Of a stretch of 64,000 nt of DNA, positions 35,999 to 45,107 are shown one piece after another. Under the pieces are notes generated by a model. That model did no database searches, was not told where the DNA came from, and saw nothing but the letters and a program-made list of their open reading frames with translations. Every line of letters starts with the position of its first letter. Position 1 is the stretch's first letter. The DNA comes from a virus. The position numbers were made by a program, and so were the translations under genes. The DNA lies in the IMG/VR virus record IMGVR_UViG_3300020187_002434, positions 1 through 64,000 of that record; one strand, given 5' to 3'.

Positions 35999-36184
35999 AT
36001 GTTAATAATAGAGGTAAAAAATAAGAATATTGAATCAGCTTTGAAGAACTATAAATATAAAGTTTATAGAACTAAGCAGATGCAGAAAATCAATGAAAAT
36101 AAAGAGTATACGAAACCTTCGGTTGAAAGAAGGGAGGAGCGCAAAAAAGCTATCTACGTAAATAAAAAAAGAAACGACCTTTAA
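35999..36184 (+). CDS. rpsU: Ribosomal protein bS21 homologue
   Basis: This 61-residue basic protein fits bS21: LIIEVKNKNIESALKNYKYK, then a basic helix TKQMQKINENKEYTKPS followed by VERREERKKAIYVNKKR. The TKPSxxRR motif is typical of Bacteroidota S21. In the cell bS21 sits near the 3' end of 16S rRNA and the mRNA start-site channel, and in Bacteroidota it helps mask the anti-Shine-Dalgarno. A phage copy could exchange onto host ribosomes. It is a plus-strand gene alone inside the minus-strand head module. Phage-encoded bS21 genes are known from metagenomes. Confidence 0.82.
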   Translation: MLIIEVKNKNIESALKNYKYKVYRTKQMQKINENKEYTKPSVERREERKKAIYVNKKRNDL

Positions 36185-36282
36185 CTGTTAGAGTACCACT
36201 GGTCGAAAATATCCAAATTCTTTCTTATCTCAGCGTCACTAACAGTAGTATTGGACCATTTAAGATATTTTCTGTCTGACAT
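36181..36282 (-). CDS. 33-residue micro-gene
   Basis: The ATG at 36282 overlaps the stop of the upstream gene (TAATG). It opens MSDRKYLKWSNTTVSDAEIR and ends with TAA at 36181-36183, overlapping the stop of the convergent bS21 gene. Translational coupling, the balanced composition and the exact fit between two stops are the reasons to call it. No function is known. Confidence 0.5.
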   Translation of the reverse strand: MSDRKYLKWSNTTVSDAEIRKNLDIFDQWYSNS

Positions 36283-36512
36283 TATTCTTCGACCCCTCTA
36301 CTCCTTGAAAATTTTTCAAGTGTGGTGAATCCTAGTCCGGCTCCAACAATATACATCATACCATCCCAAACATATTTTTGTAGAGGTATTTCCATAAAGA
36401 TGTTGGATATAAATGCAACACACATCATGAAAAATGCTATTATAGTAACAAATCTTTTTGATGATTTTTGACCATCGACGTCACCTAATAATGATGTGAA
36501 AAATTTTCTCAT
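36282..36512 (-). CDS. Small two-helix membrane protein (holin candidate)
   Basis: This 76-residue protein has a basic N-terminus, a first hydrophobic helix (FVTIIAFFMMCVAFISNIF, residues ~21-39), a second (MMYIVGAGLGFTTLEKF, ~52-68) and a charged C-terminus. The layout suits a small holin, but holins cannot be proven from topology and it lies inside the head module. It is coupled to both neighbours. Confidence 0.5.
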   Translation of the reverse strand: MRKFFTSLLGDVDGQKSSKRFVTIIAFFMMCVAFISNIFMEIPLQKYVWDGMMYIVGAGLGFTTLEKFSRSRGVEE

Positions 36513-37249
36513 GAAATAAGTCCACTTTCTAATTGTCTTAATTTATATAAAGACGTTAAACTATTTTCCGACTCATTAATTTTATTAATAGTCTTTTGTA
36601 ATTTTTCTTTTAATTCGGTATCGGTAGATTCGTTTAGATTATTGTTTAACTTTTCTATTACTGAGTCTTTTGTGTTGGATATTTCCTCTTTTAATGATTT
36701 ACCGTCTAAAGAAATAAAATACTTTAACTCATTCTTATCCGACTCATTTAATGTGACATACTCATCATTAAATGTTTTAGTTGCAACTTTTAACATAGTT
36801 GATAGAGGTAGATTAACTGATGTACTTTCTTTAACTACTATTGTTTTTAATAAATTGTTTTTAATCTTTAATTTAGACTCTAAAAGAGACTCTAAGTTCT
36901 TCACAACGTTTTTAGTGTAGATTTGATAATCAATATCGGCATATCTATTATCCACATTTTCTTTTAGTAACCCGTCAATCCATTCACCTAAAGAGTTAAT
37001 TTTAGTTTGATTATTATTAATTAAATCTCTTAATTGTTCAAATGATTCTGATATGTAATCATCAACTATACTTTCATTTAATCCCTTTTGTGACGATAAC
37101 TCATCGTATATATAATAAGCCTCAGAAATAGATTTATCACCTATAACGTAATGTTTAAATTCTTTTAAACCTTTTTTAAAAATATCTTTTTTGTAATTTT
37201 TTTCAAAAAAAGTTTCGATTTTAGTTTTTATTACTCCAAATGAATTCAT
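36509..37249 (-). CDS. Unknown helical head-region protein
   Basis: This 246-residue protein is almost wholly alpha-helical with Asn/Lys/Glu/Ser repeats and coiled-coil character in residues ~150-240. It lies between portal and membrane protein genes. A scaffold-associated or portal-assembly role is conceivable from position. Its ATG is preceded by a TATTTAT box that overlaps the end of the portal gene. Confidence 0.45.
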   Translation of the reverse strand: MNSFGVIKTKIETFFEKNYKKDIFKKGLKEFKHYVIGDKSISEAYYIYDELSSQKGLNESIVDDYISESFEQLRDLINNNQTKINSLGEWIDGLLKENVDNRYADIDYQIYTKNVVKNLESLLESKLKIKNNLLKTIVVKESTSVNLPLSTMLKVATKTFNDEYVTLNESDKNELKYFISLDGKSLKEEISNTKDSVIEKLNNNLNESTDTELKEKLQKTINKINESENSLTSLYKLRQLESGLIS

Positions 37250-37262
37250 GGTATTTTATTTT

Positions 37263-37269
37263 ATAAATA
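37263..37269 (-). promoter_or_regulatory. TATTTAT box (candidate late element)
   Basis: On the minus strand GATATTTATAAAATAAAA lies 13 bases before the ATG at 37249, immediately after the portal stop. Confidence 0.42.
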
Positions 37270-39171
37270 TCAATCATTTAGTAATTCGTTCAATTTATCT
37301 TCAATTTCACCTAACGACTGTCTTCCTTTAGATAAGTCTAATATAGTTTTTCCATTAATAAAATCATCTTCTAATAATATATCTAAATCTTTATTACTAA
37401 TAAATCTTTCAGGTGTTAAATCTCCCCCACCTTCGTCACCACCTGCGTCACCACCTGCGTCACCACCTAAATCACCACCTAAATCACCACCTAAATCACC
37501 ACCTAAATCACCTCCTAAATCACCTCCTAAATCACCTCCTAAATCACCAGTCGACATTCCTCCCATATCACCTACTTCGGAGTCTGTTGTTTCGTCACCC
37601 ATAGCATCACCACCTTCACCAGGTTTATTACCGTATAACTTATCTATATTAGCAAATATACCCGTTTTACTTATTACTTCAGATGTCTTTTCTAATTCAG
37701 CGGCAACTGCTTTTTCCATTCTTTGTTGTTGAATATCCAACTTAATTTCATCATCACTAAATCCGAGAATGTGTTTCTTAGCCCAAGATGATGAAACAGG
37801 TAGAATACCATTACCTGGGTCACTAACAGCATCCCTATAAAGTTGTATTTTCTGTGTCCATTGTTCCATTTTTAATAATTCTGCTTGTGCAGATGGATTA
37901 GTTAACCCTAAAGTAAAGTTACCTAATTCGTCTTCAAAACCTAAAAGGTATAAATGAACTATAGCTATTTTATTAAGTTCTTGAACCATAGATTTTTGTA
38001 TTCTATTTATAGTTCTAGCGAACCTAATATCTTGTAAAGATAGACTTTTACCGTCTCCAACAACCTCTTCAAAACCTAAGAAAGCTTTAGGTACCCTCAA
38101 AGAAGTTAATAACTTTTTTTGTATGTACTCAATATCCGCAATTTCAGATAGGTTCTGAGCCCCTGGTAATGTATCTATAGGGTTAGGAGCATTAGGGTCC
38201 CTAACAGGAATAAAGTAATCTTGGTCAACAGCCATTTGATTATATCTTAAGTCCACATTTCCATTGTTGGAGTCAACTACTTGGTCTCTTTTGAACTTAT
38301 TAGCGACTCGTTGTACATAAGGTTCAACATCCTTATCATCCATGTTACCTACAAATATTTTAAATACCCTTCTTTCTGGTGCTCTAGAAGTCCTATAGAT
38401 TAACATAGCATCTTCTGATAAGATTAATTGTTTCCATATACGTCTACCTTTTTCTAACATAGATGTACCGTATGGTAGTTTTCTATCATCACCTAATAAT
38501 CTAAAGTGAGCGACTTCCCAAGTATTGAAAGTTATATCTTTATTCTGCCACAAAAATTTTAATGAATCATTTTCACTTTCCGTTGAGTTTCTTTCAGGTT
38601 TAATTTTCATACCTCTCTCCTGTCTAGTAATCTCAATATTAGGTAACTGTTGAGCCCCCATAATACCTTTTTCAGGGTCTAATTTTAAATACACAAAATT
38701 ATCACCGTACTTACATGTATTACGTGTCCACATAGGTAAGTTAGTATTAATATCTAATCTATTATTAAATAAATCCGCTAAAACTGATTTTATTCTTTTA
38801 CTTTCAGAGTAAATTTGTAATATATATCCGTCTTCATCGGGTGTAGTAGACTCTTCAGAATAAATGTCTAAAGCTGCTGAAATTTCAGGAGTATACTCCA
38901 TACTCTCATAGTCGTAAAAAGATGCTAAACGTGTGGGTTCATAATAAACCGCTTGGGTATATAAATTGTTTTCGATTTTTTGCCATTGCTGACCTAAATA
39001 TAGTGTTTGTTGAGCTTGTAATTTCTCTCTTTCATATTCTTTTTTGTCGGTAGTTTTTAATATTTGTTTTTTATCAAAATTATAAACCGGGGCTTGTTGG
39101 TCTAAGGTAGAATCAGGTCCAAATACCTTAGTCAACCTTTGCCATATAGTAAAATTGTTATTATCAGCCAT
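37270..39171 (-). CDS. Portal vertex protein (T4 gp20-like)
   Basis: This 633-residue protein builds the dodecameric DNA channel. It has the gp20 features EYTPEISAALDIYSEEST, WTRNTCKYGDNFVYLKL, HFRLLGDDRKLPYGTSMLE, YRTSRAPERRVFKIFVGNM and YIQKKLLTSLRVPKAFLGFE in the family order. The C-terminal ~60 residues are replaced by a Gly-Asp repeat (GGDLGGDLGGDLGGD-type) not seen in T4. It starts 43 bases after the terminase stop with a TATTTAT box. Confidence 0.9.
   Translation of the reverse strand: MADNNNFTIWQRLTKVFGPDSTLDQQAPVYNFDKKQILKTTDKKEYEREKLQAQQTLYLGQQWQKIENNLYTQAVYYEPTRLASFYDYESMEYTPEISAALDIYSEESTTPDEDGYILQIYSESKRIKSVLADLFNNRLDINTNLPMWTRNTCKYGDNFVYLKLDPEKGIMGAQQLPNIEITRQERGMKIKPERNSTESENDSLKFLWQNKDITFNTWEVAHFRLLGDDRKLPYGTSMLEKGRRIWKQLILSEDAMLIYRTSRAPERRVFKIFVGNMDDKDVEPYVQRVANKFKRDQVVDSNNGNVDLRYNQMAVDQDYFIPVRDPNAPNPIDTLPGAQNLSEIADIEYIQKKLLTSLRVPKAFLGFEEVVGDGKSLSLQDIRFARTINRIQKSMVQELNKIAIVHLYLLGFEDELGNFTLGLTNPSAQAELLKMEQWTQKIQLYRDAVSDPGNGILPVSSSWAKKHILGFSDDEIKLDIQQQRMEKAVAAELEKTSEVISKTGIFANIDKLYGNKPGEGGDAMGDETTDSEVGDMGGMSTGDLGGDLGGDLGGDLGGDLGGDLGGDLGGDAGGDAGGDEGGGDLTPERFISNKDLDILLEDDFINGKTILDLSKGRQSLGEIEDKLNELLND
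37430..37550 (-). repeat. 12-nt coding repeat, Gly-Gly-Asp-Leu/Ala
   Basis: Around ten 12-base units encode GGDL (then GGDA and GGDE) near the portal C-terminus. Units differ only in third positions, so the array expanded recently. It ends ~45 residues before the portal stop. Confidence 0.85.
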
Positions 39172-39181
39172 CTTTTTTTAA

Positions 39182-39188
39182 ATAAATA
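39182..39188 (-). promoter_or_regulatory. TATTTAT box (candidate late element)
   Basis: On the minus strand TTATATTTATTTAAAAAAAG lies 10 bases before the portal ATG at 39171. Confidence 0.4.
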
Positions 39189-39214
39189 TAAACTTTACTT
39201 AATTTAATTAAAGG

Positions 39215-40996
39215 TTATCTACGATTACCTCCAAATAACCAACCGTAATCCTCATAATCTTTTTTAGTGTAACCATCAATTCGTCTATGGTGATTGTATT
39301 GATTAGCGGGCATTACAGGTAAACCTGGATTAAACTCTTTAGATGAATTTTTTACCGGAGTTTCATTAACTAACCAACTTTCCATCATAGCCTTTGTTTG
39401 GTCGGTCACCTTTTCAAGTTTCGTGAAAGAATTTTCACCTACATATATTGCCATTGCCATGGCCATGATAAGGTCGTCGTGTTGACCCTTAATATGGTCA
39501 GGCCTTCCATTTACATAGACAAAAGTATTTAGCTCGTTCATAAGACGTGTCGAACGAACAATAAAGTTATGTCTTAAAGCCTCCTCAAAAGAAGCCACAA
39601 TTTGAACTCTTTTTGAGTTAAAGTTTAATCCCGGTATTTTCTCTATAGTTGATGGGTTGTACTTCCACTTATCAGCAACATTAGTACCTTCAACATATAA
39701 ATCTTTATAGTTCATTTCTTGCAATTTTCTTGCGGTAGAAACCCCCATACCTCCAGTGATATCAATAACGACAAAGGCAGAATACATTGTCGCCCACTTA
39801 AATGCGACTTCAGCAGCGACATCAGGAGGTATTTTACCTAAATACTCTAAAACTTGTTCTCTCTCATCAAAATCTATAATACAAAAGGTTGTAAAGTCTT
39901 CACTATCACCACGAGATACATCAATACCCATAATATATTTGTGACCGACAACAGGTTCTTTCCACTGCCATAACGCACCACCCATAAATTTATTTTCTGG
40001 TTCCACAATAAAATTCTCCTTTATTTTTTCCACAGTATCACTAGGTATTACATTATCACCTGAACCCAAGAAATTACACTCTAATTCCTGAGCAATTTTA
40101 CGTCTATCAAACTTAAGCTTTTTAGCCATACCTTCGAACCACGTAGAGTATGGCTTATATCCCTCAAGAAACTTAGATTTAATCTCTTCAAAATTTCTTT
40201 CCATAGGTGATATGTGACCATACTCTATAATAATCTCGTCATCATTGTAATCCTCCCTATTTAACATATAATGAACAATATCATTACATTTAATAAGTTT
40301 TAAATCTTTAGCGTACCGAGGGTCACGGTACCAAAACATTTCAGTAATTTTAAAGTCATTCATACCCCTTAAACACTGGTCGTAAATAGAGTAATATATT
40401 GGGTCAAATCCATTAGGGGTAGATATTACAATTACTTTACCTCCTGTAGATAGGGACGCCATACACGCAGACCAAAAGTCATTATCGGCTTCAATAAATG
40501 CCGCTTCGTCAAACACAAGAATGGTAGGGGTATATCCACGAAGTGCGTCTTTCGATGTTGCAACTGACTTTACTTCACACCCATTAGTTAATTTATAATG
40601 TCTTTGAGAGTTCTTTTCAATGGAGAAATCTACCCCAAACCATGAGGGCCATTGGTCCATGAAAGCTCTGATTTTACTTGCCATCTCAACAGATGTATCA
40701 AGTTTATTGGCTATGATAAGGATTTTTTCTGGTTTAGTTTTAGAAGCTGTAACTAATTTTTTAGATATCCATGCAGATGTTACAGTAGACACTCCAGCTT
40801 GTCTATATTTAAGGGCTATGTTTTCTTCAAAAGTATCATAATCATTTATTAGATATTCTTGGTCGGGAAATAATTTTAAAGGAACATATTTAGACTGAGT
40901 ATTATCATAAGTCTGTAGATATGTTTTTAACGCATACGAGGTGTCTTTTACACACCTCGCATACTCCAATAATACCTTTTCTTTTGTTAACGCCAT
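39215..40996 (-). CDS. Terminase large subunit (T4 gp17-like)
   Basis: This 593-residue packaging motor has an N-terminal ATPase with an adenine-binding LFPDQEYLINDYDTFE, a deviant Walker A KYRQAGVSTV (Val in place of the usual Lys, Arg kept), Walker B ILVFDEAAFIE and coupling motif VIISTPNGFDP. The C-terminal RNase-H-like nuclease has MGIDVSRGDSEDFTTF with the first Asp, VVIDITGGMG and the final HDDLIMAMAMA. It pumps DNA through the portal and cuts the concatemer. Confidence 0.93.
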   Translation of the reverse strand: MALTKEKVLLEYARCVKDTSYALKTYLQTYDNTQSKYVPLKLFPDQEYLINDYDTFEENIALKYRQAGVSTVTSAWISKKLVTASKTKPEKILIIANKLDTSVEMASKIRAFMDQWPSWFGVDFSIEKNSQRHYKLTNGCEVKSVATSKDALRGYTPTILVFDEAAFIEADNDFWSACMASLSTGGKVIVISTPNGFDPIYYSIYDQCLRGMNDFKITEMFWYRDPRYAKDLKLIKCNDIVHYMLNREDYNDDEIIIEYGHISPMERNFEEIKSKFLEGYKPYSTWFEGMAKKLKFDRRKIAQELECNFLGSGDNVIPSDTVEKIKENFIVEPENKFMGGALWQWKEPVVGHKYIMGIDVSRGDSEDFTTFCIIDFDEREQVLEYLGKIPPDVAAEVAFKWATMYSAFVVIDITGGMGVSTARKLQEMNYKDLYVEGTNVADKWKYNPSTIEKIPGLNFNSKRVQIVASFEEALRHNFIVRSTRLMNELNTFVYVNGRPDHIKGQHDDLIMAMAMAIYVGENSFTKLEKVTDQTKAMMESWLVNETPVKNSSKEFNPGLPVMPANQYNHHRRIDGYTKKDYEDYGWLFGGNRR

Positions 40997-41016
40997 ATAG
41001 ACATTTTAAATAACTT

Positions 41017-42312
41017 TTATGTTAAGGAAATACCTAGGTCACCCAATAGGTCAGAAAGTCCATCATCGCTGTCATCATCATCATCAGTATACTGTGACAT
41101 TGCGTCTTCATATTCATACCCCTTAAGTTCTTCAATAATTTCATTAACCATTTTTGAAACAATTTGTTTTCCTTCGTCTGAACCTGAAATAATTAAACGA
41201 GCTACTTCAAAAAACTCGTCTGTAGATAATGCGGAAAAACGAGAAAATAAATAATTTTGTATTTCTCTCATATCATCTTCATATATTTTATCAGGATACG
41301 AAGATTTAAATTTGTCCCAAATAACTGGACCTAATCTTAAATCCCATATTTCATATGGGAGTGTATCTGTTTGACCCATAACCATATCAGCGGCCTTAGG
41401 GTCGTCTGGTAACCCTGACGTACCTAATACCTCATAAACCCCTTTAATTAGTTCATGAACTAAAACAGGAAAGAATAGACCTTTAGCCTTAATAGTAGGT
41501 GGGTCTGTCGTATCATCAACTTCTTCAGAACCCTGTACTCCCTCACCACTTTCGGCTGCGGACATAATCATTTGGTCTGGCATTATCCAATAAAGTAAAT
41601 CGTTAATAGACATTAGGACCCCATAAAGATTTAATAGTCTAGGGTTAATATTATTTAATTGTTCCTCAACAAGATGGAACATGTAATGACCTTTTTTTGA
41701 GGCTCCCTGTATTAATGAATTAATAAACCTTCTTTTAGATTTCTCTAAATCAAATTTTTCAAAAGCCACCATAAAGTTTTCTAAATCGTCTTCCGCCTCA
41801 TCTGAACTAACTCCAAATTGTTGCTGAACTTCCTCATCATCAATCTCTTCTGGTTCAGAAATCATATTAGACGTATCTATTTGACCTGGCATTGATTGTA
41901 ACTCTACGTCATATTGAAATGCATCATCAGGTAGTGATAATTCTTGTTTAACTAAGTCTACTGCTAATTGTTCTAAATAACCCTCATTATTTGATTCTAT
42001 AGATTTCACTTCCTGTACTGCCTGCATTAACATCATTTGTAATTGCATAAATGCATTTTGTCCTGACACTTCTTCCATACCAGTGTAGTTTTTTACTCTA
42101 TCAACCACTTCTTTAAATCTCGTAGAAGCTATTAATTCAGCAAAAGAATTATCAAACTCATCGTTCTCTTTACCTGGTAGGGCGGGATTATCAGAAATAG
42201 GGGTTTCACCACTAGAGATTTTCCTCTCGATTTCTCTATCCATTCTTTCAGGACCATCGTATTCGATTTGTTCTTTTACGGCCTTTCGTATTTTGTTAGT
42301 TAAATCACTCAT
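41017..42312 (-). CDS. Unknown head-region protein, acidic
   Basis: This 431-residue acidic helical protein has no recognised motif. Segments such as FAELIASTRFKEVVDRVKNY and LLYWIMPDQMIMSAAE suggest a globular core with an acidic C-terminal tail (SQYTDDDDDSDDG). It starts overlapping the upstream gene by eight bases, directly upstream of the terminase in the same operon. A packaging-related role is inferred from order only. Confidence 0.5.
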   Translation of the reverse strand: MSDLTNKIRKAVKEQIEYDGPERMDREIERKISSGETPISDNPALPGKENDEFDNSFAELIASTRFKEVVDRVKNYTGMEEVSGQNAFMQLQMMLMQAVQEVKSIESNNEGYLEQLAVDLVKQELSLPDDAFQYDVELQSMPGQIDTSNMISEPEEIDDEEVQQQFGVSSDEAEDDLENFMVAFEKFDLEKSKRRFINSLIQGASKKGHYMFHLVEEQLNNINPRLLNLYGVLMSINDLLYWIMPDQMIMSAAESGEGVQGSEEVDDTTDPPTIKAKGLFFPVLVHELIKGVYEVLGTSGLPDDPKAADMVMGQTDTLPYEIWDLRLGPVIWDKFKSSYPDKIYEDDMREIQNYLFSRFSALSTDEFFEVARLIISGSDEGKQIVSKMVNEIIEELKGYEYEDAMSQYTDDDDDSDDGLSDLLGDLGISLT

Positions 42313-43267
42313 CTCTAAATTTTATATTTAGGTTATTAAATTTTAAGAACTCAGGCACTCCTTTATCTTCACCCGCTTTAGGTTTTGGACTATGTTTTGG
42401 TTTGTAAGGATTACCCCTTTCAGGTTTAACACCTGGTTTAACCGTTGGCTCTGCCGGTTTTATTTCAGTACCCGCTTTAGGTTTTGGACTATGTTTTGGT
42501 TTGTACGGTGTACCTCTTTTAGGTTTTACCCCTGGCTTAACAGTAGGCTCTGCGGGTGCAATTTTAGGTTGTTCCGACAAAATATCTTTTTTAGTTAACA
42601 TTTTACCTTGTGATTTCTTAATCAAAGATACAATACTTTCTTCAAGATGACTAATTTTTTCTTCCTTACTTTCTTTTTTAACGCAATTTGGAACTTTTTT
42701 ACCAAACATAGTCTTCATACCTTTCTTCTCATAACCTTTCCAACACTTCGTACCTTTACTTGTCTCTTCAAACATACCTAAAGTTGTTAAAGTACCGATA
42801 GGTTTTTTCATTTTTTTCTTTGGGCTACCGAATAAATCTTCTATAACTGCATCCTCATCAATATACCCCATTCCGTCACTATTCGGACTAGGATTATTAC
42901 CTGCCGGACCTTCAGTATTACCAGGACTATTACCGGCGTAAGGATTATATCCACTTTCCTTCTCTACTGAGTTATCTAAATCTTCATCCTCAGATATTTC
43001 ACTTTCATTCTTCATTGTTAATGCAACGTCTCCTTGGTCGGTTGCGGTTATCTGATTATTCTCACCGCTATTAGCGTCTTTATCAAACTCTTTTCTATCT
43101 GTTTCATTATCTAAATCAAAAACTTTTGTTTTTGTATTATAACTTTCAGCCTCTTTAATTAATCTATCATATAGTAAATCAATGTGAGTGTTAGACATTT
43201 TCTTAATAGTATCATAAGAAAAACCCTCCTCTAATAATGATACTATTTTTTTTTCTTTATTCTTCAT
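42305..43267 (-). CDS. Unknown head-region protein with Lys-Pro repeat
   Basis: This 320-residue protein has an N-terminal helical part, a disordered middle and a short Cys-containing module (KGTKCWKGYEKKGMKTMFGK, then KVPNCVKKESKEEKISHLE). The C-terminus holds two 33-residue repeats rich in Pro, Lys and Gly (AEPTVKPGVKPKRGTPYKPK type). The Cys module resembles a widespread small domain in phage proteins. The Lys-Pro tail probably contacts DNA. It overlaps both neighbours. Confidence 0.5.
   Translation of the reverse strand: MKNKEKKIVSLLEEGFSYDTIKKMSNTHIDLLYDRLIKEAESYNTKTKVFDLDNETDRKEFDKDANSGENNQITATDQGDVALTMKNESEISEDEDLDNSVEKESGYNPYAGNSPGNTEGPAGNNPSPNSDGMGYIDEDAVIEDLFGSPKKKMKKPIGTLTTLGMFEETSKGTKCWKGYEKKGMKTMFGKKVPNCVKKESKEEKISHLEESIVSLIKKSQGKMLTKKDILSEQPKIAPAEPTVKPGVKPKRGTPYKPKHSPKPKAGTEIKPAEPTVKPGVKPERGNPYKPKHSPKPKAGEDKGVPEFLKFNNLNIKFRDE
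42371..42568 (-). repeat. Two 99-nt coding repeats (Lys/Pro-rich)
   Basis: Two copies of a 99-base unit, starting near 42371 and 42470, encode 33-residue Pro/Lys/Gly segments. They are highly similar but not identical, with synonymous and a few amino-acid changes. Confidence 0.8.
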
Positions 43268-43667
43268 GTGTCATAAAACTTTTTTCATAAGAAAGAACAA
43301 TATCTCTTTCATATAATTTATCTTCTACGGATTTTACTGTATCTCCGTATCTAAAGACTAATCTTTTATACTTACTATCGACTACAAACTCAGAATCAGA
43401 TTTTTCCCATCCTAAAGATATAACATCCTCAACTGCGTCATAAACAGAAAAAAAGTCAGAGTTTTGAACTAACTCTAATTCAATATCTGAGTTTCTCAAA
43501 ACACCAACTTTTTTAATATATTCAACATTAGGTGGTAATGGTTTACCTGAAGCCGGTTCAGAATCCCAATCCTCACCCCATACTTCTTCTACGTCAGAGA
43601 ATATAAACTCATAGATATTGTCCCCTTTATAATTGGGACCCAATTCGTTGACGTAGATTAACCTCAT
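43257..43667 (-). CDS. Unknown 136-residue protein
   Basis: This is a 136-residue acidic protein with mixed helix and strand (IYEFIFSDVEEVWGEDWDSEP, YKRLVFRYGDTVKSVEDKLYERD). No family is recognised. It overlaps the neighbours by 11 and four bases in the operon that leads to the terminase. Confidence 0.5.
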   Translation of the reverse strand: MRLIYVNELGPNYKGDNIYEFIFSDVEEVWGEDWDSEPASGKPLPPNVEYIKKVGVLRNSDIELELVQNSDFFSVYDAVEDVISLGWEKSDSEFVVDSKYKRLVFRYGDTVKSVEDKLYERDIVLSYEKSFMTHEE

Positions 43668-44860
43668 AGTAATTCTCCATTAGGTGATACTTTCAATTGT
43701 TTACCATCTACTTCAAATACCAAGTTGTTCTTGTTTGTTTTACCTAAGAACTTAGAACCCTTGTTTTCCTTCATGATAAACTCTGAGGTTAATTCTTGCT
43801 CTAAAGTCTCTGACATTTCTTTAACTTCAGACTTAACTTTAACCTTGTTTACTTTTTCTGTGATAAATCTCATTACGTTCTTATCTTCAGTTTCCTTTTT
43901 TTCTTCTTCAGAAATTACGAAATACTTTGATAAAACCTTATCTACTTTAGATTCTGTGAATACTTCATCTACAACTTCTTCGATTCCGTATCCTTCACCT
44001 AATTCCTCATCACCTACAGGTTCTTCTTCCACACTCATATCCAAGTCTAAGTCCAACTCATCTTCACCACCGGCTTCAATATCAAGTTCTCCCTCAACAC
44101 CATAGTCGATTTCTTCATCTTCAAAGTTACTTAAAATATCTTCTAAGTCTTCTTCTGATAAGTTTTCTAAATTCACGGCAGATATAATTGAATTTAAAAC
44201 GTACTTAATATCTTCAGAAGAAAGTCCTTCTTGAGAATCTAATGTTCTTAACTTTTGACCTAGTTTACCCGTTAATTTTTGGATTAATTTAAATGATATT
44301 TCGTCTTCCTCTGATTCAATGTCAGTTTCAGGTACATCCATATCTAAGTCTAATTCTTCTTCACCTTCAGGTGTTTCTAAATCCATGTCTAAATCTAATT
44401 CTTCTTCTTCACCTCCTAAACTCCCTAAATCTAAATCACCACCCATATCGCTCATCGAAGCTTCAGGTGATGGTTCTGGTTCAGGTGTTGGAGTCTTAAG
44501 TACAAACTTTTTTTGTTCACCTATTAAGTCAACATTTTCACTATGTTCATGAATCCTATTCAATTCGCCAGCCATTAGATTTATTTTTTTCATGGCTTGT
44601 GAATAAGAGCGATAATATTTCCTATTCTTCATAGGATTAATATATTCTAATTCACTTTCGTTAATTCCTCTTTTAACTATGTAACCACTTTTTTCGTGTA
44701 CAATACCGTAAACGTTACCATCTGCGAGTTGTATAGTGTAATCGGATTTATTTTCATTCAAATTTTGAGTGGTCTCGTTATACCGAGCAATTTCTAGGAT
44801 ACGTCTAATTTTACTGTCTCCTTGTAATTTTTCACTTCCTATTGGGTTTAAATCTGCCAT
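43664..44860 (-). CDS. Acidic structural/scaffold-like protein
   Basis: The start is taken at ATG 44860 (MADLNPIGSEKLQGDSK); an upstream in-frame ATG at 44896 would overlap the preceding small gene and a T-rich leader. The ~398-residue protein has a folded N-terminal region (TIQLADGNVYGIVHEKSGYIV), a long Asp/Glu/Leu tract (residues ~130-270, LDLDMD type) and a basic C-terminal helix region. The composition matches the scaffold protein at 32919, suggesting a second core or internal protein. Confidence 0.55.
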   Translation of the reverse strand: MADLNPIGSEKLQGDSKIRRILEIARYNETTQNLNENKSDYTIQLADGNVYGIVHEKSGYIVKRGINESELEYINPMKNRKYYRSYSQAMKKINLMAGELNRIHEHSENVDLIGEQKKFVLKTPTPEPEPSPEASMSDMGGDLDLGSLGGEEEELDLDMDLETPEGEEELDLDMDVPETDIESEEDEISFKLIQKLTGKLGQKLRTLDSQEGLSSEDIKYVLNSIISAVNLENLSEEDLEDILSNFEDEEIDYGVEGELDIEAGGEDELDLDLDMSVEEEPVGDEELGEGYGIEEVVDEVFTESKVDKVLSKYFVISEEEKKETEDKNVMRFITEKVNKVKVKSEVKEMSETLEQELTSEFIMKENKGSKFLGKTNKNNLVFEVDGKQLKVSPNGELL

Positions 44861-44873
44861 TTTTAATTTTTTT

Positions 44874-45056
44874 TTAAGAGAAAACACCATTACCACCTAA
44901 CTGTACTAAATTACACTGAATTGATTCTGTTATTGTGTATGCTGATAGTTCGTCGTTATATTCTACAGTATTCATACTAGGATGAACCGTAGGTGTTCCA
45001 CCAGTATATAAGTTATATGTCGAATCTGCGCTATATGTACATCCCGTGATTGCCAT
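44874..45056 (-). CDS. 60-residue unknown protein
   Basis: This is a 60-residue Thr/Ser/Tyr-rich protein (MAITGCTYSADSTYNLYTGG). It has a typical TATTTAT leader at 15 bases, which supports translation. It could be a small decoration or tail-tip protein; nothing in the sequence proves this. Confidence 0.5.
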   Translation of the reverse strand: MAITGCTYSADSTYNLYTGGTPTVHPSMNTVEYNDELSAYTITESIQCNLVQLGGNGVFS

Positions 45057-45071
45057 GTTTATATTTTTTTA

Positions 45072-45078
45072 ATAAATA
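45072..45078 (-). promoter_or_regulatory. TATTTAT box (candidate late element)
   Basis: On the minus strand GGTATATTTATTAAAAAAA lies 15 bases before the ATG at 45056. Confidence 0.42.
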
Positions 45079-45107
45079 TACCGTAAATACATAATTTTCT
45101 ATTTTAT

